Shown in pieces: positions 1 through 7,887 of a stretch of 12,424 nucleotides of DNA (within the stretch, counting starts at the first letter, position 1; every line of letters starts with the position of its first letter). This stretch comes from Streptosporangiaceae bacterium (GTDB lineage: Bacteria > Actinomycetota > Actinomycetes > Streptosporangiales > Streptosporangiaceae): positions 1 through 12,424 of the forward strand of contig JASHQP010000369.1 in assembly GCA_030039095.1 (NCBI GenBank), read 5' to 3'. The translations under genes were made by a program, and so were the position numbers. The notes below the pieces were generated by a model. It did not search any database. It was not told the origin of the DNA and saw nothing but the letters and a program-made list of their open reading frames with translations.

Positions 1-744
1 GGGCGGCTCCGCACCGCGGCCGGCGAACTGCCGGAGCCTCGCGCCCTGCAGGCCCCGGTGTCGTTCCGGGTGGCCGGCCCGGTTCTGGCTCACGTGCTGC
101 GTGCGGGCGAGGCGCTGATGGCGGCGGCCGAGCGCGCGCTCGCGGGGGTGACCGACTCCCCGGCGTTTCTCGACGGGAGGTTCACCGGCACCGCGGGATT
201 CCACGGGATCGACCTCGCCGCGCATTGTGACCTGCTCACGGCCGCGCTTGCGCACGCGGCCGAGGTCTCGTCGGCGCGCCTGCACCGGCTGCTCGACACC
301 CGGGTGACCGGCCTGCCCGCCCAGCTTGCGGCGCGCCCTGGCCCGGACGCCGGGCTCGTCGCCGTGCACAAGCGCGCCGTCGGAGAGGCACATGCGCTTC
401 GCCGGCTCGCGATTGGATCGCCGATCGGGCTCGCCGAGACCTCCGGTGGCCAGGAGGACGTGCAGTCGTTCGCCTGGGAGGCCGCCGAGGCGCTGCACGG
501 CGCACTGCGCCACGCAAGGGCGGTCACCGCGTGCGAGTTGCTGGCCGGATACCGGGCCTGCTCGCTGTCGCAGCGGGCCACGCCGCACGGGAGCCGTCAG
601 GTGCTGGCACGGCTGGCCGAGATCGTGGGACCGGTCGGCGCTGACCAGCCGTTCGGTGAGGACATCGAGCGCATACTCGGCGTGCTGCGGGCCGGCGGCC
701 TGGGCCTGGTGCCGGGCGCCAACCAGCCATCTGCCCCAGCTTGA
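1..744 (+). CDS. Aromatic amino acid/histidine ammonia-lyase family protein, C-terminal part (5' end outside window)
   Basis: The frame is open from base 1 to a TGA at 742-744, so only the C-terminal ~247 residues are present; family members are ~500 residues. The order of motifs matches the MIO-dependent lyases (HutH, PAL, TAL). A VTDSP segment stands where HutH has TDNP, then comes TAGFHG (HutH GGNFHG), a helical LLDTRVTGLPAQL segment (HutH RLLDPxxSGLPxFL), and a GGQED segment where HutH has NQED. The family eliminates ammonia from His, Phe or Tyr using an MIO cofactor formed from Ala-Ser-Gly; that triad would lie upstream and cannot be checked. The Asn residues expected in the FHG and QED motifs are Phe and Gly here, so the substrate is uncertain and it may not be a true histidase. 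No hut gene lies downstream. The family call is good, the substrate unknown. Confidence 0.82.
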   Translation, partial: GRLRTAAGELPEPRALQAPVSFRVAGPVLAHVLRAGEALMAAAERALAGVTDSPAFLDGRFTGTAGFHGIDLAAHCDLLTAALAHAAEVSSARLHRLLDTRVTGLPAQLAARPGPDAGLVAVHKRAVGEAHALRRLAIGSPIGLAETSGGQEDVQSFAWEAAEALHGALRHARAVTACELLAGYRACSLSQRATPHGSRQVLARLAEIVGPVGADQPFGEDIERILGVLRAGGLGLVPGANQPSAPA

Positions 745-756
745 ACGCCTCCGGGC

Positions 757-1527
757 ATGAATAATGAGCAAATGCTCTCCGGCAGCAGGCCGCATGGCCA
801 GGACGCCCGGCCACACGGCCATGACGTCCATGGCCATGACCTTCACGGCCACCACCGGGACGTCTCCGGAGGCTGGCTGCGCCCTGCGGTGTTCGGCTCC
901 ATGGACGGTTTGGTGACGAATGTCTCGCTGATCGCCGGGGTGAGCGGTGGCCACGGCTCGGCACACGCCGTGGTGCTGGCGGGCCTCGCCGGGCTGTCTG
1001 CCGGGGCGTTCTCGATGGCCGCCGGGGAGTTCGTCTCGGTGTCCTCGCAGAACGAGCTGATCGGGGCCGAGGTCCGCAAGGAAAAGTACGAGCTCGAACA
1101 CCACCCCGAGGCGGAGCGGCATGAGCTGGCGGCGGTGTTCCGGAAGCGCGGCGTGGACGCCGACCTCGCCTACGAGGTAGCCGGGCAGCTCTCCCGGCAC
1201 CCGGAGGACGCACTTCAGGTTCATGTGCAGGAGGAACTGGGGGTAGATCCCGGGGAGCTGCCGTCCCCGCTGACCGCGGCGGGTGCCTCGCTGGTGACGT
1301 TCGCGATCGGCGCGCTGATCCCGCTGCTTCCCTACCTGGCCGGGTTCAGCGTGCTCTGGGTGTCGCTCGCGCTCGCCGCGCTCGCCGCCTTCGCCGGCGG
1401 CGGCCTCGTCGCGCGGATCACCGACCGCCCGTTCCTGCGCGGGGCAGCGCGCCAGCTGCTGCTGGCCGGTGTCGCGGCGGCCCTGACCTACGGGATCGGG
1501 GCCGCGGTCGGAGCCGTGGTCTCCTGA
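757..1527 (+). CDS. VIT1/CCC1-family Fe/Mn transporter with histidine-rich N-terminus
   Basis: This 256-residue protein belongs to the vacuolar iron transporter (VIT1/CCC1) family, membrane proteins that move Fe2+ or Mn2+ out of the cytosol. The signature stretch WLRPAVFGSMDGLVTN begins near residue 39 and forms TM1. TM2 follows (about 68-92, with GAFSMAAGEFVSV). Next is a charged Glu/His-rich cytosolic helical part (about 95-165, with KYELEHHPEAERHEL), which is the metal-binding region in this family. Three hydrophobic segments close the protein (about 172-194, 198-218 and 229-256). Before TM1 there is an unusual tail with eight His between residues 13 and 33 in an HGHD/LHGHH pattern. The gene starts 12 bases after the lyase stop, in the same direction, so co-transcription is plausible. 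ATG 757 has a poor ribosome site; ATG 772 is a possible alternative. It probably exports or buffers metal; the ion is not determinable. Confidence 0.92.
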   Translation: MNNEQMLSGSRPHGQDARPHGHDVHGHDLHGHHRDVSGGWLRPAVFGSMDGLVTNVSLIAGVSGGHGSAHAVVLAGLAGLSAGAFSMAAGEFVSVSSQNELIGAEVRKEKYELEHHPEAERHELAAVFRKRGVDADLAYEVAGQLSRHPEDALQVHVQEELGVDPGELPSPLTAAGASLVTFAIGALIPLLPYLAGFSVLWVSLALAALAAFAGGGLVARITDRPFLRGAARQLLLAGVAAALTYGIGAAVGAVVS

Positions 1528-1544
1528 CGGCGAGCCGGCCTGGG

Positions 1545-2579
1545 TTACCAGGCGTCCGGCCCGAATGAGTCTTCGGCGTTCCCTCCGGACTCGCTGAGCA
1601 GCTTCTGGTCGGCCTCGACCATCATCGTGACCAGTTCCTCGAAGCCGATCTGGGTCGCCCAGCCGAGCTCGCTCGAGGCCTTGGCCGGGTTCGCGCACAG
1701 CTGGTCTACCTCGGCGGGCCTGATGAACGCGGCGTCGGTGACGACGTGGTCCCGCCAGTCGAGACCCACGACGCCGAATGCCAGCTCCACCAGTTCGCCG
1801 ACGCTGTGCGTGACTCCGGTCCCCACCACGTAGTCGGTGGGCTCGGCGCGCCCCAGCATCAGGTGCATCGCGCGGACGTAGTCGCCGGCGAACCCCCAGT
1901 CCCTGCTCGCACCCAGGTTTCCGAGGCGCAGCTGCTTCTCGTAGCCAAGCTTGATCTTGGCGACACCGAGCGACACCTTCCGGGTGACGAACTCGGCGCC
2001 CCGGCGCGGCGACTCGTGGTTGAACAGGATGCCGGACACGGCGAACATCCCGTACGACTCGCGGTAGTTCTGGGTCAGGTGGTGGCCGTAGGCCTTGGCC
2101 ACGCCGTAGGGGCTGCGCGGATGGAACGGGGTCTGCTCGGACTGTGGCGACTCCCGCACCTTCCCGAACATCTCCGAAGACGACGCCTGGTAGAACCGGA
2201 TCTGGCCGTGCCCGGGACTGCGCGACGCGCTGATGCCGCTGCAGACCCGGATCGCCTCGAGCACCCGGAGCACGCCCAGCCCGGTGACCTCCCCGGTCAG
2301 CTCGGCCTGCTGCCAGGACATCGGCACGTACGAGATCGCGGCCAGGTTGTAGACCTCGTCGGGCTGCACCCGCTCGACCGCCGAGATCAGGCTGCCCTGG
2401 TCGAGCAAGTCGCCGCGGACCAGACGGACGTCGCCGAGGATCTCGCGCACCCGGCGCACCCGAGGGTTGGCCTGGCCCCGGACCAGGCCCCAGACCTCGT
2501 ATCCCTCCGACAGCAAATGCTCAGCCAGGTAGGAGCCATCCTGGCCGGTGATGCCGGTGATCAGCGCGCGCTTTGTCAG
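1545..2579 (-). CDS. gmd: GDP-mannose 4,6-dehydratase
   Basis: An extended short-chain dehydrogenase that converts GDP-D-mannose to GDP-4-keto-6-deoxy-D-mannose, the branch point to GDP-fucose, GDP-rhamnose and related sugars. Numbering from the proposed CTG start (344 aa): the nucleotide-binding loop GITGQDG is at 9-15. ASSSEMFG gives Ser134 and Glu136, and Tyr158 and Lys162 form YxxxK. All four are two residues on from the catalytic Thr132/Glu134/Tyr156/Lys160 of E. coli Gmd. LGNLGASRDWGFAGDYV at 219-235 matches the sugar-nucleotide site. Start choice: CTG 2579 gives the family N-terminus TKRALITG and has GGGGAG six bases upstream. GTG 2615 (12 residues longer) and ATG 2678 (33 longer) lack a good site and add unconserved sequence. 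The gene is divergent from the glycan operon, which suggests it supplies an activated sugar to it. Function is very sure; the start is less so. Confidence 0.94.
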   Translation of the reverse strand: MTKRALITGITGQDGSYLAEHLLSEGYEVWGLVRGQANPRVRRVREILGDVRLVRGDLLDQGSLISAVERVQPDEVYNLAAISYVPMSWQQAELTGEVTGLGVLRVLEAIRVCSGISASRSPGHGQIRFYQASSSEMFGKVRESPQSEQTPFHPRSPYGVAKAYGHHLTQNYRESYGMFAVSGILFNHESPRRGAEFVTRKVSLGVAKIKLGYEKQLRLGNLGASRDWGFAGDYVRAMHLMLGRAEPTDYVVGTGVTHSVGELVELAFGVVGLDWRDHVVTDAAFIRPAEVDQLCANPAKASSELGWATQIGFEELVTMMVEADQKLLSESGGNAEDSFGPDAW

Positions 2580-2800
2580 CGGAGTCTCCCCATCGTTCGG
2601 GCCTGCCGTGACCACGGCGGACCATCGGTCACGTCGCGGCAGCTTACCCACAGACAGGCCGCTCGAGCATCCCCACACCTTTACCTATGGGGCGCAAGAG
2701 AACGCAAGATACCGCCTGGTAATGTTCGCTGCTTAGGGGGTCACGCGGGCACGCCTTCTACCATGCTGGCTGCCAGCGGCAGATGAGGAGGCAAACCTGC
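2580..2800. promoter_or_regulatory. Divergent upstream region between gmd and the GT4 operon
   Basis: This region separates the two divergent starts and must hold both promoters. It contains GGGGAG (2591-2586, minus strand) six bases before the proposed CTG start of gmd. It also contains AGGAGG (2786-2791, plus strand) nine bases before GTG 2801 of the glycosyltransferase gene. TACCAT at 2759-2764 fits the actinobacterial -10 pattern TAnnnT on the plus strand, but no good -35 is visible, so I give it little weight. TTGCG occurs twice on the minus strand near 2698-2712. No operator is convincing. Confidence 0.45.
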
Positions 2801-4249
2801 GTGAGCGTGGAGTCCGTGTCTACCCGGGGGGATAACCCCCCGGACCCCCCAGACCGGGGGGCCACGCCCCCCGGAGCCCCAGTGCCAGCCCGGGGGGTAA
2901 CCCCCGGACCCCCAGACCGGGAGGCCACGCCCCCCGGAGCCCCCCTGCTAGCCGCTCGGGCCGACCTGCGGCCGGCCGTCGCGTCCAGCACTGCCGAGCG
3001 ACCTCTTCGCGTCGCGCTGCTGTCCTACCGGAGCAAGCCGCACTGCGGAGGCCAGGGAATCTACCTGAGGCATCTGTCCCGCGAGCTGGCCGCTCTCGGC
3101 CACCACGTAGAGGTGTTCTCCGGCCAGCCGTACCCGGAACTCGAACCCGGCCCGGTGCTCCGCACACTGCCCAGCCTGGACCTGTACCGGGAGCCGGACC
3201 CGTTCCGCACGCCAAAGCCCGGCGAGTACCGCGACTGGATCGACGCGCTCGAGGTCGCCGCGATGTGGACCGGGGCGTTCCCGGAGCCGCTGACGTTCAG
3301 CCTGCGGGCACTGCGGGCACTGCGCACGCGCACGGCCGACTTCGACATCGTTCATGACAATCAGGTGCTCGCCTACGGCATGCTGGGCTTCGCCCGCCTC
3401 GGCCTGCCGCTGGTCACCAGCATCCACCACCCGATCAGCGTGGACCGGCGGATCGAGCTGGCCGCCGCCAGGGGTCTGTCCCGCCTGTCCAAGTGGCGCT
3501 GGTACGGATTCGTCCGGATGCAGGGCAGGGTCGCCCGCCGCGTCGGCCCCGTGCTCACCGGCTCGCAGTCCTCCTGCGAGGACATCTGCCGCGACTTCAG
3601 GGTGCCGCGCTCCAGCGTGCACGTGATCCCGCTCGGGGTGGACACCCGCCTGTTCCATCCCCGGCAGGCGCCTCGCGTGCCCGGCCGGATCGTGGCCGTG
3701 GCCAGTGCCGACTCGCCGGTAAAGGGCATCTCGACGCTGCTGCGTGCCGTAGCCAAGGTCACCACGGAACGCAACGTCGAGCTGACCGTGGTCGGCAAGC
3801 CCGCCTCGGGCGGGCCGACCGAACGGCTGGTCGCCGAGCTTGCCCTCGGCGACCGGGTGCGGTTCGTCAGCGGGATCAGCGACATCGAGCTCGCCGAGTT
3901 CATCGCGTCCGCGGAGATCGCCGTGGTGCCCTCGCTCTACGAGGGCTTCTCCCTGCCCGCGGTCGAGCACATGGCGTCGGGCACCCCGCTGATCGCCAGC
4001 CGGACCGGTGCGCTGCCCGAGGTGACCGGCGACGCCGCACTGCTGGTCACCCCCGGCGACGCCGAGGAACTGGCCGTCGCGCTGCGGCTGCTGCACGACT
4101 CGGCCACGGAGCGCGAGCGGCTCTCCGCGCTGGCGCTGCGACGGGTGCAGGAGCGATTCGCCTGGCCAGCGGTTGCCGGGGCCACCGTCGCCCAGTACCG
4201 CCTCGCGATCGAGGCGGCCGCGGCGCGGCGCGGGGCAGCGCCGTGCTGA
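2801..4249 (+). CDS. GT4-family glycosyltransferase
   Basis: A 482-residue GT-B retaining glycosyltransferase of family GT4, transferring a sugar from a nucleotide donor to an unknown acceptor in the cytosol. The N-terminal Rossmann half begins at about residue 67 with RVALLSYRSKPHCGGQGIYL, whose GGQG loop is typical of the acceptor side. The C-terminal half has RIVAVASADSPVKG (donor lobe start), then EGFSLPAVE with the two Glu of the EX7E motif at about 381 and 389. GTG 2801 is preferred because AGGAGG lies nine bases before it; ATG 2783 overlaps that site. Residues about 8-48 are an extra Pro/Gly/Asp/Arg tract encoded by two copies of a palindromic repeat and are unlikely to be part of the fold. 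The stop overlaps the methyltransferase start by 7 bases, so translation is probably coupled. Sugar and acceptor cannot be inferred, though nearby gmd hints at a mannose-derived donor. Confidence 0.93.
   Translation: MSVESVSTRGDNPPDPPDRGATPPGAPVPARGVTPGPPDREATPPGAPLLAARADLRPAVASSTAERPLRVALLSYRSKPHCGGQGIYLRHLSRELAALGHHVEVFSGQPYPELEPGPVLRTLPSLDLYREPDPFRTPKPGEYRDWIDALEVAAMWTGAFPEPLTFSLRALRALRTRTADFDIVHDNQVLAYGMLGFARLGLPLVTSIHHPISVDRRIELAAARGLSRLSKWRWYGFVRMQGRVARRVGPVLTGSQSSCEDICRDFRVPRSSVHVIPLGVDTRLFHPRQAPRVPGRIVAVASADSPVKGISTLLRAVAKVTTERNVELTVVGKPASGGPTERLVAELALGDRVRFVSGISDIELAEFIASAEIAVVPSLYEGFSLPAVEHMASGTPLIASRTGALPEVTGDAALLVTPGDAEELAVALRLLHDSATERERLSALALRRVQERFAWPAVAGATVAQYRLAIEAAAARRGAAPC
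2823..2943. repeat. Two copies of a GC-rich palindromic (REP-like) repeat inside the GT4 coding sequence
   Basis: Copy 1 is 2823-2880 (58 nt) and copy 2 is 2889-2943 (55 nt), with AGTGCCAG between them. Each copy contains two hairpins. The first pairs the CCGGGGGG and CCCCCCGG type arms around TAA or ATAA. The second is CCGGGGGG-CCACG-CCCCCCGG, perfect in copy 1 and with one G-to-A change in copy 2. Copy 2 differs by three separate one-base deletions in homopolymer runs plus one substitution, a net loss of exactly one codon, so the frame is kept. Copies start 66 nt apart (22 codons). Both are translated, giving the similar peptides DRGATPPGAP and DREATPPGAP. Confidence 0.85.
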
Positions 4250-5043
4250 CCGTCGACTTCTCCCGGTTCCCCATCCAGCCCGGCGACCGCGTGCTCGACC
4301 TGGGCTGCGGTGCGGGCCGGCACGCCTTCGAGGCGCTGCGCCGCGGCGCGCACGTGGTGGCGCTGGACACCGACGAGGGCGAGCTGCACCAGGTCACGAG
4401 CATGTTCGCGGCGATGGCCGAGGCGGGCGAGGCGCCCGCGCCCGGGTCCGCCAGCGCGGTCGTGGCGGACGCTACGGCGATGCCGTTTCCCAGCGGGTCC
4501 TTCGACCGGGTGATCGCCGCCGAGGTGCTCGAGCACATCCCGGCCGACCAGGCCGCCATGAACGAGATCGCGCGGGTGCTGCGGCCGGGCGGCCGGGCGG
4601 CCGTGACGGTGCCCGCCTGGCTCCCGGAGCGGGTCTGCTGGCGGCTGTCCGACGACTACCACAACGTGCCAGGCGGCCACCTGCGGATTTTCACCCGCCG
4701 CGAGCTCGAGGCGAAGCTGACCCGGGCGGGCCTGTCCGTCGGCGGTCACCATCACGCCCACGCGCTGCATTCACCGTACTGGTGGCTGAAATGCGCGGTC
4801 GGCGTGCACGACGACGGTCATCCGCTGGCCCGTGCCTACCACCGGCTACTGGTCTGGGAGATCATGAAGCAACCCTCGATCATGCGACTGGCCGACCGCG
4901 CGCTCAACCCGGTCATCGGCAAGAGCATCGTCGTGTATGCCACCAAGCCGGCCGCGGCCGCCGCCGATGCGGACGGCGGCAGCGTCCGGAAAACCGAAAC
5001 CGCCGGCTCGCCGCGGCCCGAGGAAGCACATGCGGCGGCCTGA
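4243..5043 (+). CDS. Class I SAM-dependent methyltransferase (Methyltransf_11 type)
   Basis: A 266-residue Rossmann methyltransferase. Motif I is VLDLGCGAG at residues 17-25. The acidic SAM-ribose ligand is Asp42 at the end of strand 2 (VVALDTD). VVADATAMPF is motif II-like, and the FDRVIAAEVLEHI segment followed by LRPGGRAAVTVP gives the post-motifs of the UbiE/Methyltransf_11 group. The C-terminal ~30 residues are low-complexity Ala/Glu/Pro. The frame stays open far upstream, but the fold starts at motif I, and GTG 4243 overlaps the GT4 stop by 7 bases, so this start fits family length and coupling. The stop overlaps the next gene by 14 bases. It probably methylates a sugar or lipid intermediate made by the neighbouring glycosyltransferase; the acceptor atom is unknown. 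Confidence 0.9.
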   Translation: MLTVDFSRFPIQPGDRVLDLGCGAGRHAFEALRRGAHVVALDTDEGELHQVTSMFAAMAEAGEAPAPGSASAVVADATAMPFPSGSFDRVIAAEVLEHIPADQAAMNEIARVLRPGGRAAVTVPAWLPERVCWRLSDDYHNVPGGHLRIFTRRELEAKLTRAGLSVGGHHHAHALHSPYWWLKCAVGVHDDGHPLARAYHRLLVWEIMKQPSIMRLADRALNPVIGKSIVVYATKPAAAAADADGGSVRKTETAGSPRPEEAHAAA

Positions 5044-6202
5044 GAGCCTGGCCAGCGCGCGCCTGAGGCGCCCCGGACCGGAAAGGGCAAGCGTGGCCAG
5101 CGCCAGGCTGCCCTCGGTTCCCGGGATCCTGACCGCGGAGCAGGTGCTGGCCACGGGCAAGAGCATCGCCGCCGTCCAGCGGCGCGACGGCGCGATCGGC
5201 TGGCCGGACGGCCACGTCGATACCTGGAATCACATCGAGTGCGTGATGGCGCTCAGCGTGTGCGGGCTCCGCGCCGCGGCGCGCCGCGGCTACGAGTGGC
5301 TGCGGGCCACCCAGCGGCCCGACGGGTCGTGGCCGAAGTGCGCCGAGGATGGCGCCGCCCTCGATGACGCGGTGGAGAGCAACCACGCCGCCTACTGCGC
5401 GGTCGGGGTCTGGCACGAACTCCAGGTCACCCGCGACGACACGTTCGTGCAGCGCATGTGGCCGATGGCGCGCAACGCGATCGAGTTCGTGCTCGGCCTC
5501 CAGCAGCCCCGTGGCGAGATCATCTGGCAGCGCCGGGCCGATGGCGCACCTGCCTCCTACGCCCTGCTGACCGGCAGCTCCAGCATGCATCACGCGCTGC
5601 GCTGTGCGATCTCGCTCGCCGAGTACGTGGGCGAGCCCCAGCCGGACTGGGAGCTGGCGGCCGGCCAGCTCGGGCACGCGGTGGCCTGCCACCCCGAGGC
5701 GTTCGCCGACAAGAGCCGCTTCTCGATGGACTGGTACTACCCGGTGCTCGGGGGACCGCTGCGCGGCCGCGCCGCAGCACAGCGGCTCGCCGCCGGCTGG
5801 GAGACGTTCGTGGTGCCCGGCCTCGGCATCCGGTGCGTGAGCGACCAGCCCTGGGTTACCGGCGCCGAGACCTGCGAGCTGGCGCTCGCGCTCGACGCGA
5901 TCGGCGATCACTCCCGGGCACTGGAGCTGTTCGACGAGGTGCAGCACCTGCGTGACCCGGACGGCAGCTACTGGACCGGCTGGCAGTTCGCGAACCGGAC
6001 ACACTTCCCGAACGAGCAGAGCAGCTGGACGGCGGCGGCGGTGGTTCTGGCCGCCGACGCGCTGTCCGGGGCCAGTGGCGGGTCGGGGATCTTCAGCGAC
6101 GCCGCGGCACGGTGGGCCGTCGGGTCACCGGTCGACGCAGCCGCTTGCGGCTGCGAACCGGAGGCCGACCGGCCGCCCGCCGCACCGGCCAGCGCCGTAT
6201 GA
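5030..6202 (+). CDS. Prenyltransferase/squalene-cyclase-repeat-like alpha/alpha-barrel protein
   Basis: A 390-residue soluble protein of the kind automatically named 'prenyltransferase' in actinomycetes. It has helix-pair repeats with QW-like turns: QRRDGAIGW (50-58), QRPDGSWP (95-102), QQPRGEIIW (158-166) and DPDGSYW (309-315). No intact DxDD class II cyclase acid motif is present; the nearest is ALDD at 110-113, without the first Asp. RMWPMARNAIEFVLGLQ resembles six-hairpin glycosidases as much as terpenoid cyclases. I therefore call the fold with some confidence and the activity not at all. ATG 5030 has GAGGAA five bases upstream and overlaps the methyltransferase gene by 14 bases. GTG 5093 (369 aa), with a GAAAGG site, is a fair alternative and removes a basic unconserved leader. 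Being last in the operon with GT4 and a methyltransferase suggests it acts on the same glycan or lipid-linked glycan. Confidence 0.78.
   Translation: MRRPESLASARLRRPGPERASVASARLPSVPGILTAEQVLATGKSIAAVQRRDGAIGWPDGHVDTWNHIECVMALSVCGLRAAARRGYEWLRATQRPDGSWPKCAEDGAALDDAVESNHAAYCAVGVWHELQVTRDDTFVQRMWPMARNAIEFVLGLQQPRGEIIWQRRADGAPASYALLTGSSSMHHALRCAISLAEYVGEPQPDWELAAGQLGHAVACHPEAFADKSRFSMDWYYPVLGGPLRGRAAAQRLAAGWETFVVPGLGIRCVSDQPWVTGAETCELALALDAIGDHSRALELFDEVQHLRDPDGSYWTGWQFANRTHFPNEQSSWTAAAVVLAADALSGASGGSGIFSDAAARWAVGSPVDAAACGCEPEADRPPAAPASAV
6136..6155. repeat. Perfect 20-bp palindrome at the 3' end of the barrel gene
   Basis: CGCAGCCGC, TT, GCGGCTGCG: nine-base arms around TT, inside the unconserved C-terminal coding tail (DAAACGCE). 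It could form a tight hairpin about 45 bases before the stop. No T-run follows. It may be a partial terminator or simply chance in GC-rich DNA. Confidence 0.4.
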
Positions 6203-6255
6203 CCCGCATCACCGGCCTCCTGCGCTGCCCTGGCCGCTTCTGACGGCCCGCCCGG

Positions 6256-7182
<927 letters not shown>

Positions 7183-7192
7183 TCACCCGCGG

Positions 7193-7792
7193 CTAACTTA
7201 ACGCACCGCCGGCGATCGCGACGCCGACGAGGATGAGGATGAGGCCGCTCATCTGCTCGCTGCGCTGGCCGGCCCAGCGGCCGAGCAGGCTGCCGAGTTC
7301 CAGGCCTGCGAGCGACATGGCGACGCTGACCAAGCCGATCAGGATCGCGGCCGACAGGATGCCGACCTGGTAGGTGCCAAGCGCGAAGCCCACGACGAGG
7401 TTGTCCAGGCTGAGCACAAACCCGCTGACCAGGAGGCGGCCGAGCCGACGGGGTGGGAGCGCAGGGGGGGCCGCCGGCCGCGGCGCTTCGCCGGCCGCGC
7501 TCCTGCGGCGCTCCCGCAGCGACCGAACCAGGGCGGACGCGCCGACGATCATCAGCAGGATCGCACCAGGCCAGCGCACAGCCGTGCCGAGATCGCTGGC
7601 GATCCGCTGGCCGATCAGCAGCCCGACGATGGGCATCCCCGCCTCGAACGCGCCGAAAACGAGCCCGACCTGCAACCGGGTCCGCGCGGTCACACCCGCA
7701 ACACCGATACCGATCGACGCGGCCAGGTTCGACAGTCCCACCGCGACCGCAGCAAGAAGAAGCGCGATCACCCATTCACGATAACCGGCCAC
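7193..7792 (-). CDS. MntP-like (DUF204) putative manganese exporter
   Basis: A 199-residue membrane protein made of two related three-helix halves, as in MntP. The first half has AVGLSNLAASIGIGVAG (16-33) and FGAFEAGMPIVG (46-57, with conserved Glu50). The second has LSLDNLVVGFALG (127-139, with Asp130). A Pro/Arg/Ala linker lies at about 93-118. E. coli-type MntP has SMDAFAASIG in the first half; here the Asp position is Ser21, followed by Asn22, so one of the paired acidic residues is missing. I recall this GLSN form from other actinobacterial members. The ion may therefore differ from Mn2+. GTG 7792 lacks a clear ribosome site; GTG seven codons later is possible. It lies 95 bases downstream of gntR in the same direction, so co-transcription is possible. 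Confidence 0.8.
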   Translation of the reverse strand: MAGYREWVIALLLAAVAVGLSNLAASIGIGVAGVTARTRLQVGLVFGAFEAGMPIVGLLIGQRIASDLGTAVRWPGAILLMIVGASALVRSLRERRRSAAGEAPRPAAPPALPPRRLGRLLVSGFVLSLDNLVVGFALGTYQVGILSAAILIGLVSVAMSLAGLELGSLLGRWAGQRSEQMSGLILILVGVAIAGGALS

Positions 7793-7887
7793 AATCGCTG
7801 GCGGGTAGGCACTCGATGGCCAGCAGCGCCAGGCGGCACGGCTGCTCGGGTCGATAGAGCTGGACCGAGCGGCGGTGGTCCCGCGGC

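Noticed and set aside
1746..2786. Long plus-strand open frame (346 codons) antisense to gmd
   Set aside because: Arg/Ala/Val/Asp/His-rich translation without motifs, fully opposite a canonical gmd; typical GC-driven shadow.
2823..2943. GC hairpins in GT4 considered as a terminator
   Set aside because: They lie after a strong ribosome site and start codon, inside an open frame leading into a conserved domain; no T-run.
2948..4096. Minus-strand open frame of 382 codons across the GT4 gene
   Set aside because: Low-complexity translation opposite a well-supported glycosyltransferase; no start context.
3493..4242. Upstream extension of the methyltransferase frame
   Set aside because: It lies within GT4 in another frame and is Arg/Gly/Ala-rich; the fold begins at motif I just after GTG 4243.
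5270..5292. CGCGCCGCGG-type tandem run
   Set aside because: Short GC-rich coding bias (Arg/Ala codons) without further structure.
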